In this document: positions 37,628-45,900 of the stretch, in pieces
Position numbering within the stretch: position 1 is the stretch's first letter
How the letters are laid out: each line of letters starts with the position of its first letter
DNA from: an uncultured Bacteroidales bacterium
GTDB lineage: Bacteria > Bacteroidota > Bacteroidia > Bacteroidales > F082
DNA length: 64,000 nt
Reading direction: 5' to 3'
Assembly: GCA_937902805.1 (NCBI GenBank)
Contig: CALEMB010000041.1
Span: 1 to 64,000 of the forward strand
The notes under the pieces: generated by a model
Databases searched by the model: none
Told to the model about the DNA's origin: nothing
The model's input: only the letters and a program-made list of their open reading frames with translations
Program-made: the position numbers and the translations under genes

Positions 37628-37749
37628 TCTAATTTTGCACCGACAAAAGTGAACGGATATCGCCGTTTTCACTGAACGGATATCGGCCGTTTTTTACAGA
37701 CATTGTTTGGATTTTTTGGAATTCCTCTTGCTTTTGTCCATACGTCCGC

Positions 37750-37774
37750 AATAAGTGAGACAGACTCACTTATT
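37750..37774 (-). terminator. Hairpin after the five-gene DnaJ operon
   Basis: AATAAGTGAG and CTCACTTATT form a perfect 10-bp stem with a 5-base loop, 11 bases past the stop of the last operon gene. No T run follows, so it may be a processed 3' end rather than an intrinsic terminator. Confidence 0.5.
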
Positions 37775-37785
37775 CCGACCTTTCA

Positions 37786-39099
37786 TCAATAGGGCAAACA
37801 ATAAACCCAATCGGATTTTTCAACATCATTGAGGCCAAACTCGTTTGTATCAATGTCAGCGTCTAAAGGGAATGTTTCAATAGCAAGTTTCATTAAATGC
37901 TCCCAACTCCGTTTGCGATATGTTCTAAGTCTGTCATTGAGTTGTTGCAAGTCCATCAACTGGTTGGGCTCCTTGGGTAAAAGCGAAGGAATGTTCTGCT
38001 GAAGGTATTTATTCCAAGCCATGAATTTAACCACAGATTTTATATTTCCTGTATTTATGAGTGTCCGAATGTAATAAACCATATCTGGCAAAAACAACAG
38101 AGAGGGCTTGTAATCAAGCAACAGAGACAAGAACTTTTCTTGATCGCTAAACAGATTATCAATATCGAATGTAGTATGGCAATAATTATTGTCTACGGAG
38201 TATTTCGGAGGCTTGTAATCAATGTCTAAAAACCTAAAAACGTGTCCAAACAATAGTTTGTCGGCTTCGGCTTCGACAAGATGAATATGACGGGCAGCCA
38301 TGATATGATAATATTGCTTTTTAGACAATCTTGTTTTGTCAATTACAAAATCTTTGTCCTCAGCAAGCCGCAAGCATACCACCAGATAATTGACTTTCCC
38401 CAAATCTTCTTGATGTAATTTGACATATTCCAACGGGAATCTATGTGCAATAACCCTCGCACATTCTGGCTCTCTATAGCTCTTCCATGTCGTTTCTACA
38501 GCTGGTACTATAGCATCATCCCACCAATAATCCAACAAAACCCTATACCACCAATCCCTATCAGTTGTGTTTTTAGGTAGGATGGTATTGACGATTTGGA
38601 TTTGACACTCGTTGGATTGATCCAAGAACCTGTCTTCTAATTCTGCCACAATGCTCTCTTTTTCCTCTTCATCGCTAATCTGATATTTTTTCAAAAGAAC
38701 CTCGATGGGTTCATATTTTCCTTCATCAATTTCATCACCGTTCTCGTCATATTCGTCTTCTTTGTTGAAAACCAACTCGTCTTTCGACAATTCGTGCAAG
38801 AATTGACGGACAAATTCAGGTCGTTCCTTTTGTAAAGCATACAGACTTTTTGAGTCAAAGACATACTGATTTGAGCCGAATTGTTTCCGAAACGACTTCG
38901 GCATCAAACCCATAATACTGAGTTCATCCATAATAATGAAATCCTGTTCGTTAAGTTCAATCTCATCAAGCCTTTTGTTTAGTGCTTCGGCTTTTTCTAA
39001 CTCTTTTATTCTTTGATCATCATCGCTGATAAGTGAAAGCTCGTCACTAAGCGCTCTGGCAATGTCATCAAATTGTTCGGTATCGTTTGGCATAATCAT
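37786..39099 (-). CDS. Large acidic protein of unknown function
   Basis: A 437-residue soluble protein without signal peptide or membrane helix. The first 140 residues are highly acidic and helical (DDIARALSDELSLISDDDQRIKELEKAEALNKRL; DEYDENGDEIDEGKYEP). The rest is rich in aromatic residues, with a WWYRVLLDYWWDD cluster and repeated LLLDYKPSLLFLPDMVYYI-type helices that suggest a helical-repeat fold. No family was recognised. It is the last gene of the operon with the DnaJ-domain protein, so a client-handling or stress role is possible but unproven. A second ATG lies two codons in. Confidence 0.75.
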   Translation of the reverse strand: MIMPNDTEQFDDIARALSDELSLISDDDQRIKELEKAEALNKRLDEIELNEQDFIIMDELSIMGLMPKSFRKQFGSNQYVFDSKSLYALQKERPEFVRQFLHELSKDELVFNKEDEYDENGDEIDEGKYEPIEVLLKKYQISDEEEKESIVAELEDRFLDQSNECQIQIVNTILPKNTTDRDWWYRVLLDYWWDDAIVPAVETTWKSYREPECARVIAHRFPLEYVKLHQEDLGKVNYLVVCLRLAEDKDFVIDKTRLSKKQYYHIMAARHIHLVEAEADKLLFGHVFRFLDIDYKPPKYSVDNNYCHTTFDIDNLFSDQEKFLSLLLDYKPSLLFLPDMVYYIRTLINTGNIKSVVKFMAWNKYLQQNIPSLLPKEPNQLMDLQQLNDRLRTYRKRSWEHLMKLAIETFPLDADIDTNEFGLNDVEKSDWVYCLPY

Positions 39100-39114
39100 T
39101 ACAAATTAAAATCC

Positions 39115-39957
39115 TTAATATCTATAGTGTAACACAGTGGTTTCATTTATTGTAGTATCCATCAGTTGCTCCTGCCTGACCTCTACACTTTTATAAGGTC
39201 TGCCATCACGGAAATAGTAAGTCGTGGAATCGGAGCAACAAGCCCCATCGCTTGTAAGCAACAGCAAAGTTTCATTGGTTGGGTCAAATTTGCAATATGT
39301 CCGGCAGGTTTCTGTGGATAATCTGTAGAAAGGCTCATTGTGGATTTGCACAAAGCCTTCAGGGAAATCCGAATAGAAAGTAAAGTCTTCGCAGTCAAGC
39401 CAATCATCTTTATCCAACTCTCTGTATGGTCTTGGAGAGCCGCAAATGACAAGGTCATTTTTGCCATCAAAATTGTAATCCGCAAATCCCACAATGGTCC
39501 TCCAATCCAAATAGGGTTGCATTGATTCTTCGTAATACTGATTCAGGACTATCGTATCTGGACTTTCCACCAATCGCATTTCGTCAAACCAAATATCCAC
39601 ATTGACTTCATGAGTTAGCATCTTCAACATGTCAGAGTTTGAGAAATAAAAATAGCCTGTCCCGGAAAAGAGTTGTGTTTTGTCACATAGCCAATGGATC
39701 TTGACATTGTAACCATTGATAGGCTGGTCATAGACGAACCATTTTTCATATATACCAATCTTTGTTTGGCGACTTGTGTCACTTTTGTGGTGTGATACAT
39801 CGAAACAATCAGCACCCTCATTCTGTAACCTCATGCTTTTTTCGGTATTGTTTTCTGTATCATTAACCACCGTTTGTTGTGTGGGCTTATTGTCCCCACA
39901 AGACCACTGCAACAACGCAACAAAGGCCAATGTAACTATTAGTTTGAATGTTTTCAT
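39115..39957 (-). CDS. Lipoprotein with XAC2610/FG-GAP-like C-terminal part
   Basis: 280 residues with a lipoprotein signal (FVALLQWSCGDNK, Cys about residue 20). It carries a beta-rich region with VGFADYNFDGKNDLVICGSPRPYRE, a calcium-binding-like Asp/Asn loop seen in FG-GAP and XAC2610-type proteins, then CKFDPTNETLLLLTSDGACCSDSTTYYFRDGR. Its role is unknown. It lies 15 bases before the next gene and 18 after the preceding one, so co-transcription is likely. Confidence 0.75.
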   Translation of the reverse strand: MKTFKLIVTLAFVALLQWSCGDNKPTQQTVVNDTENNTEKSMRLQNEGADCFDVSHHKSDTSRQTKIGIYEKWFVYDQPINGYNVKIHWLCDKTQLFSGTGYFYFSNSDMLKMLTHEVNVDIWFDEMRLVESPDTIVLNQYYEESMQPYLDWRTIVGFADYNFDGKNDLVICGSPRPYRELDKDDWLDCEDFTFYSDFPEGFVQIHNEPFYRLSTETCRTYCKFDPTNETLLLLTSDGACCSDSTTYYFRDGRPYKSVEVRQEQLMDTTINETTVLHYRY

Positions 39958-39975
39958 GTATAGGGTTATATTTCA

Positions 39976-40641
39976 TTATTTGAACCCAATGCAGGTTTTA
40001 TGCTCTGAAATGGTGTTGGGATAATCTCGTTCTATATACGGATAAATCTTATTGTAATCACTCATGGCTCCACCAATAGTTTGATACGCTTGCTCAAATT
40101 CTTTGATGAAGCAATTTGAAGTTCCGATTGCAGTTTGATAGCAACAACAGAAATGATCCTCCATTGTAATGAAAGTAATCCCGGCGTTGTTCGCATTGAT
40201 GGAGTTTGCGGCTCGCGTCCAACCTTCCTTGCTCACTTTCTCGAAATTGTCATCGGTAAATTCATATAAAAAGTACAAATGTTTGATTCTATTGTCACAG
40301 CCATTCGCAATATGAACACGAAAGCGATGGTCGTTTTTTGTGATGTACAATGTGCCTTCCTTCTTTTCATGAGGATAGCCTTGCTTATCGAGTCGCCTAC
40401 AGATATGCCACCCCAGGACTTCAATGTTTTTCAATGGTCGGTTTGAAAGAATAAAAAAAGATACTGCCGAGATAAAGACAATTCCCAAAACAGATGAATA
40501 GACAGGGGTCGAAGTGATAAGATCGTAAACATAGAATGCGAATAATGCCACAAAGAAGCATACGCCTAAGACTGTGCCTATAATCTCATGTGTTTTCGAA
40601 ATCCCTTCAAAAGAGGTGTATTCGTCACTATATTTTTCCAT
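39976..40641 (-). CDS. Two-helix membrane protein of unknown function
   Basis: 221 residues. Two membrane helices lie near residues 22-42 (IIGTVLGVCFFVALFAFYVY) and 48-67 (VYSSVLGIVFISAVSFFIL), followed by a cytoplasmic or periplasmic domain of about 150 residues that contains a CCCYQ cluster (EDHFCCCYQTAIG). The pattern resembles the C-terminal half of its neighbour at 40651-41805 in spirit (small-molecule or stress sensing) but no homology was seen. Gaps to both neighbours are 9 and 18 bases. Confidence 0.7.
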   Translation of the reverse strand: MEKYSDEYTSFEGISKTHEIIGTVLGVCFFVALFAFYVYDLITSTPVYSSVLGIVFISAVSFFILSNRPLKNIEVLGWHICRRLDKQGYPHEKKEGTLYITKNDHRFRVHIANGCDNRIKHLYFLYEFTDDNFEKVSKEGWTRAANSINANNAGITFITMEDHFCCCYQTAIGTSNCFIKEFEQAYQTIGGAMSDYNKIYPYIERDYPNTISEHKTCIGFK

Positions 40642-40650
40642 AATGAAAAA

Positions 40651-41805
40651 TTAGTTTATCCATTCAAAACTTCTCATAACTTGCTCAAAATCATTGGCCC
40701 ACAGATTCGCTTCCTCTTCTCTGTAGGAAATCATCATCTTTACAAATTTATAGTCGTCTTGGAAAAGAAGCACCTTGCAACAGACTGGTTTTGAGGTGTC
40801 ATAGTTGTTACCCGTCCTTCTGTAGGTTACCAAGATGGCGTTGGCATTGTTGATGTGTACCCATTCACGGCTGAATGTGCCTATTAAACGGCTACCAGAA
40901 CCAATTTCATTTTTTACCATCTCTTCAAGAAGTTGGTCGTATTCCCAATCAAACGGCTCGGTTTCGTCTCTTTGCAAAAAATCGCCCTTAACTTCTTTCA
41001 TAAAGTTAATCATGATTCGACAGTATTGGTCTTTTGCTCCAGGTTTCAAGTCACACAATCCCTTCTGGTTGAATATGATTAAGTCATCCCGAAGTTGAAG
41101 CATCCCCTTATTGGCCAAGTCTCTTCCGTAAGGACTATCTTTGGTCTGCCTTTCTACCGTAATCGGCACAGAGATTTTGAATGCATTGAAGAAGGTTTGG
41201 TCTTTCCAATGCTTGGGTTCTTCCTTCTCCATTGGTGGTATGGTTTTCAACCTAACTTTTTCGTTGCTGGAAGATGTTGCAGTTTGGCTGGAATTTGAAT
41301 ATGTGCTTGATGTGGTCTCTTGAATCGTGGGGGCAGACTGGCTGCTAATACACATCTTGACAATCAAAGCAATGATAGTCATTATAATACCTCCGACGAC
41401 ATAGCCTTTTGCTCCTTCCCATGCTCCTCTTGCCGCATTTTTGGAGTCGTTTTTCAACGAGGCATAGAACTCACGGACATAATCTTCGGCAGCTTTCCTG
41501 GCTTCCTTGATGTCTTCTTTCAAAGTCTCGTCCTTGATGTCATATACTGGTTCCTCTCTCATGGTACTCGGCTGTTTGTACCTTGCGGAATTGAATTTGG
41601 CATATTCGGCATCGTACCTGGCTTTTGTAGCAGGGTCTTTCAGGATGTTGTATGCCTCATTGATGTCCTGCATTTTTGCTGTCGTATCCATACCTGGATT
41701 TCGATCGGGATGCCAACGCATAGATTGGCTACGGTATGCCTTTTTGATTTCTTCCGAGGTGGCATCAGAGATAATACCCAATATCTTGTAGTAGTCCTTG
41801 AACAT
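40651..41805 (-). CDS. DnaJ-domain membrane protein
   Basis: 384 residues. An N-terminal J domain (about 4-67) carries the HPD tripeptide at 32-34 needed to stimulate a DnaK ATPase. A charged helical linker is followed by one membrane helix (about 135-153, GYVVGGIIMTIIALIVKMCI), a Ser/Thr-rich segment and a C-terminal domain of about 180 residues. The J domain should be cytoplasmic and the C-terminal domain periplasmic, unlike soluble DnaJ. There is no Zn-finger and no CTD-I/II. It is second in a five-gene operon that begins at 42039 and has a putative alternative-sigma promoter. Confidence 0.88.
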   Translation of the reverse strand: MFKDYYKILGIISDATSEEIKKAYRSQSMRWHPDRNPGMDTTAKMQDINEAYNILKDPATKARYDAEYAKFNSARYKQPSTMREEPVYDIKDETLKEDIKEARKAAEDYVREFYASLKNDSKNAARGAWEGAKGYVVGGIIMTIIALIVKMCISSQSAPTIQETTSSTYSNSSQTATSSSNEKVRLKTIPPMEKEEPKHWKDQTFFNAFKISVPITVERQTKDSPYGRDLANKGMLQLRDDLIIFNQKGLCDLKPGAKDQYCRIMINFMKEVKGDFLQRDETEPFDWEYDQLLEEMVKNEIGSGSRLIGTFSREWVHINNANAILVTYRRTGNNYDTSKPVCCKVLLFQDDYKFVKMMISYREEEANLWANDFEQVMRSFEWIN

Positions 41806-41832
41806 GGCCGTGAGTTCTATAAGGTTGTCTTC

Positions 41833-42039
41833 TTATTGTTTTTCAGGATGGTTGTCCTCGTTCTGGTCTTTTTTCCAAACGGCACGGATAGCACCTATCA
41901 TGCCTGCGAAGACAATAAGGCCAAAGATACCTGGAGTGCTGTTTCCGTTGTCGCCGCGAACGCCGACGATGATTCCAAAAAGGAAGATGAATGCAACGAT
42001 GATGACGATGGTCACGATGATTTTTGATGTCTTGTTCAT
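41833..42039 (-). CDS. Small two-helix membrane protein
   Basis: 68 residues with two hydrophobic helices (SKIIVTIVIIVAFIFLFGIIVGV and GIFGLIVFAGMIGAIRAVW) joined by RGDNGNSTP, and a charged tail KKDQNEDNHPEKQ. It is the first gene of the operon, 27 bases before the DnaJ-domain gene. The function is unknown; a partner of the J-domain protein is plausible. Confidence 0.65.
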   Translation of the reverse strand: MNKTSKIIVTIVIIVAFIFLFGIIVGVRGDNGNSTPGIFGLIVFAGMIGAIRAVWKKDQNEDNHPEKQ

Positions 42040-42087
42040 AGTTGTAATGTATTAGATTGTTGATTGAATTGTTTGATTTGTCTCTTT

Positions 42088-42113
42088 ATGTCCATTGTAT
42101 AGAGAAAGTAACC
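42088..42113 (-). promoter_or_regulatory. Putative alternative-sigma promoter of the DnaJ operon
   Basis: On the minus strand GGTTAC (42113-42108) is followed after 15 bases by GACATAAAG, 48 bases before the first ATG at 42039. The same arrangement occurs before the tandem-repeat gene and the anti-sigma-like gene, and no TAnnTTTG box is present here. Assignment to the sigma factor at 49568-50116 is inference. Confidence 0.5.
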
Positions 42114-42137
42114 TCAAAACTTGTGTTTTTTGAAAAT

Positions 42138-42169
42138 AGGCCCGACCAAGATAACCATCCCGACCGGGC
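42138..42169 (-). terminator. Weak terminator-like hairpin after the tandem-repeat gene
   Basis: GGCCCG and CGGGCC pair around a loop of about 20 bases; on the minus strand TATTTTC follows. It is 65 bases past the stop of the gene at 42235-42708. This is weaker than the other hairpins in the window. Confidence 0.35.
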
Positions 42170-42234
42170 CCAACACAAGTAAATGTAGTTTATCTATATT
42201 GTTTTGTTGATTTTACTTGTGCGACTGTTTTTAT

Positions 42235-42708
42235 TTACCAATCCCAGTAAGAAGATGTGCTGGTGCTAACGGTTCTTCCATAGGCATCTCTTGTGGTGGT
42301 TGAAGACCCGTAGGAATAGGTGGTGGTGGTTGAAGAACCAATGTATGCACCGTAGGAATTGGAATAGGATGTGTTGATGTTTCCGATGCAGTCATAGCTG
42401 CTTGATGAAGAACCAAGTCTGTTTCCGTAGGAATCCGAATATGTCGTGTTTACATTGCCAATGCAATCAATGCTGGTAGTGGAAGAGCCAATTCTGTTAC
42501 CGTAAGAATCTTTGTAGGTAGTGTTGACGTTGCCAAGGCAATCAACCCAACTGGAGGAGGTGCCTACCGTTCTGCCGTATGAATCAGTGGTGCGGCTGTC
42601 GATGGTATTGCCCCAACTGTTGATTGTGGTAGAGGTTCTGTAACTCTGGGCGAATGAGGTGAACGGAGCGATAATCAGTGCGATTGCGATAACTAAATAC
42701 TTTTTCAT
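42235..42708 (-). CDS. Secreted 25-residue tandem-repeat protein
   Basis: 157 residues with a signal peptide (ending TSFAQ, about residue 21). From residue 42 there are three full 25-residue repeats with the consensus DSYGNRIGSS-(6)-DC(L/I)GN(V/I)NT-Y, then two degenerate ones. Each full repeat has a single Cys and otherwise Ser, Thr, Tyr, Asn and Gly, a composition typical of extracellular beta-solenoid or amyloid-like repeats. There is no T9SS domain and no lipobox. No family was recognised. It is a single-gene unit between the DnaJ operon and the CHAT gene, with the same promoter-like motif. Confidence 0.75.
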   Translation of the reverse strand: MKKYLVIAIALIIAPFTSFAQSYRTSTTINSWGNTIDSRTTDSYGRTVGTSSSWVDCLGNVNTTYKDSYGNRIGSSTTSIDCIGNVNTTYSDSYGNRLGSSSSSYDCIGNINTSYSNSYGAYIGSSTTTTYSYGSSTTTRDAYGRTVSTSTSSYWDW

Positions 42709-42762
42709 TTTACTTGTGTTTTTAATTGTTTGACTTATTGTTTGTTGTTTGTTTGTCCTTTA

Positions 42763-42787
42763 ATGACGGTTTCTTGAAAAGGTAACC
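42763..42787 (-). promoter_or_regulatory. Putative alternative-sigma promoter of the tandem-repeat gene
   Basis: GGTTAC (42787-42782, minus) is followed after 14 bases by GTCATTAAAGG, 54 bases before the ATG at 42708. It closely parallels the motif at 42088-42113. Confidence 0.5.
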
Positions 42788-42831
42788 TGGTTTTGGAAAC
42801 TTTTTTCAAATTATTTTCTAAAACACTGAAA

Positions 42832-42867
42832 ATGAGACAAAAAAAGGCTGGATTTTTTTATCCAGCC
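42832..42867 (-). terminator. Terminator of the caspase-CHAT operon
   Basis: GGCTGGAT and ATCCAGCC form an 8-bp stem around a T-rich loop (42846-42867). On the minus strand a run of seven T follows. It lies 34 bases beyond the CHAT stop. Confidence 0.8.
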
Positions 42868-42901
42868 CTTGTAACTTTTTTTCAGCCCTCTAAATCGGCA
42901 C

Positions 42902-45900
42902 CTAATCCAACATCACAAATCCCGCCCAATAGTAAGGCTCTGGGTATTTGTTCCTCACTGCCGCTTGCGCCACATTGAACACCTCGCGCTTCGTTTTCCC
43001 TGAAAGCAACTGCTCATAGAAGGTCTGCATCATGAGGCTGGTGGCGTTGTCGTCCACCTTCCATAGGCTCATCACCAAGGTCTGCACACCTGCCATCTTG
43101 AAGGCACGTTGCAAACCAAACACACCATCGCTGGTGATGTCTCCAAGGCCAGTTTCACATGCCGACATCACAACCATGTCGGTCCCTGACAGGTTCATGG
43201 TCGAAATCTCCAAGGCAGTGAGCACACCGTCCTCGATGCCTTCCGGCACCTCTTTGCCCAGCCAGGCGTTGTTGCCTCCCGACAAGATTAAGCCCGAGCG
43301 CAACAGCGGGTCGATGATGGAATCTGTCTTTTGCCTTGCCAAGGGTGACAAACTCTTCATAAAATCATTCATGTCCGCTTTCTCGCCTTCCAAGAAATAA
43401 CCATGAGTGGCCAGATGAATGATGTCAGTATTGCTTCCTGATAGTGCCTTGAAGGATTCCTCACTTCCCAGGTCGCCTTCAAGCAGATTACAATTGATGT
43501 TGGCTTGCCTCATGATACCAGCGATATGTTCCGCTTCGTCTTTCGTGCCTTTCAGGTAATTCCAGTTGCCTCGGTCTTCTCCTCTTAGGGCGAAAACGGG
43601 GCTTTCTTCTAATTCCGTCTTGTTCATTGCGGCAACCTCGGCCATTCGTTGTTGCTCAACATCATATTGCAGGCCACCATAAATGGCACCAGTCTCATAG
43701 GTCTTGGGCTGTTTCGCCTTGCACAACTCCCTCGTTGAGGTCAAGCGAACGAGGTTGTATTTGTCGCTTAGGCATGAGCCGTCTGGAGTGTACATCGATT
43801 CCAAGGCTATCGTGTGGAGCATCCCGCTCGGTGAGAAATACACCGTGCAGCTGTCACCGACATGCTCCAACAACGGTTGCCACACCAAGCGGTACAAGTC
43901 ATCGGTGGAGTAGGTGACATTGGGATTGCCGATGCGGTTCTTCAACTCATTTTCTGTGCAAAGTAGGACATAAACAGGATTCTCCCAAGTTGATTTCGCC
44001 AACAGAGCGATGTAATAGGTTTTCTGCTCTTTTATATGATAGTAGTCTACAAACTCGATGGCAACCTCTCCTCCCTTCAACACATTTCTGACATCATTGT
44101 AGGTAATGCTGTCGTTAACCGAATAGCCCAAGGCTTTCATTTTGGCTATAAGTTTTCTTTCCATTGTGGTTTTCCTTTCATACAATAATTCAATTGACTG
44201 TCTTTCATCCAGCACACCAAAACTTTGCATGTCAATTGCTTTTTGAATCGCTTGAATACTGCCATATTGGTCCATCAATTCTTGTTGACCGCTGTTAAAT
44301 ACCGCCTTTTTGAGGCCATTTGAAGTGCTTAATAATAAAGATCTAGAAAATAACAAATAATCAAACAAATCCTTATCTGACAAATCATCTGTCCGAGCGG
44401 TAAACATGATGTTTTTTGCTTCAGTTGACAACCGTTTCCACATGAAATCCCTATCAATTGAAGAAAAATAGCCAACATTAGAAACATAATACCCTGCAAG
44501 AGCACTCTTTGTAATCTTAATATAATCAGATTTGAAAGGTTTATCGTATATTTGACCTGCAATTCCATATAACAACAAGGTGGTTATATAATAGGGATGA
44601 CGATCTAATCTTAAAGAAGTCATCGTATTAACTGCCTCTAACAAGGCATCGCAACCAATCTCATACCCTCTTCTCATCAAAGCATCACCTGCAGTGGCCG
44701 CTAATCGAGCAAATTCAATGCTCTGCTTCCCAAATGCCGATTCTGTTAATTGTTCAGCTTTCCTAAAATACTCCACAGCATCATCGTCACAATTCATTTC
44801 AAAAAACAGTTCAAATAGGTTTTCGTATACATCTCTTAACCCCTTGGGATTATTTTTCTGTTCCTCCATTAAACCGCAACTTTCTAGTAAATAGGTTCTA
44901 GCATCTTTCAAATTTCCTTTTAATCGAAATCCAGATCCAACACTTAACAATGCTTGTGCATAGCCATCCATATCACCAATTTTTTTATATATTATTGCTG
45001 CCGTTTGTCCATAGCAAATCAATTTGTCAGGATCACCTATAATGCTATAATAACTAGCCAAACCTAACAAAATCGATGCATAGGATGGGTGTTCTTCTCC
45101 ATATAATACTTTTATTGATGTTAACAATCTATCCAATGTGTTAATAGCATCAGTATTATTCCCCATTTCCATTTGACAAGAGGCTATCCCATGTTGACAA
45201 GCGATATAATCATCACTATTCTCGGTTTTTATAATTTCAACCATAGAAGCAGCTTCCCTAAAAGAATGATATGCATCTGTAATCGCACCATTTTGATATT
45301 GGATTCTTCCCTTATTAAGTAGCACTTTTGCTTTAGTATCTAAACAGTCTTTTTGAAACTGAAAGAGTCTAATAGATTCGACGCTGACATATCCCGTTGA
45401 ATCAGTTACATCAATAGAGCCATTATTTGTAATAGGCAAAAGTTCAGTTGTTTCTAATAAAATCCGTTCGTTTATATTGTATGCAGTGTCAAACAACGCC
45501 ATTGCCTCTGAATAATCAGGAACCAAATCACCTTTTAACATCAATACCGCAACTTTTAATGCTTGCACTTCGGGTAATTCAGGAAGCTTGCTAATCATGT
45601 TCTCGGTCTCAGACAGTTCATTCAAAGCGTCTTGATTCAATTTCTCAAGATGAAAAATTTGCGCTTTGGCAAAATCATAATATGCCTTCCCTAATAACAA
45701 CGACTCTCCACTTACATATTGTGGCAATAATTCCAAAGCTTCATTAAAATAATGTATTGCATCTTGGTAATTACCCAAACGCATGTTTACATTTGCCATA
45801 CAATCAACGTACATCAAAACATCATTCGAAGGAGTATCCGAATAATTGAAAATCATCGATTCTAATTCAGGAGCATTGTGCATTACAATAGAAAACTCAC

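Larger units (their letters stand above)
36230..37702. mobile_element. Internally deleted IS21-type element
   Basis: The ends carry repeated motifs of the form AACGG-N(7-9)-CCGTTCA. The inner copy extends to a perfect 15-base inverted repeat CCGTTCACTTTTGTC (36386-36400 and, reversed, 37642-37656). TGTC-type tips are near 36230-36239 and 37702. Exact boundaries and target duplication could not be fixed. GC-rich coding sequence differs from the neighbours. The element holds the front of istA and the back of istB, so it cannot move by itself but keeps ends a related transposase could use. Confidence 0.75.
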
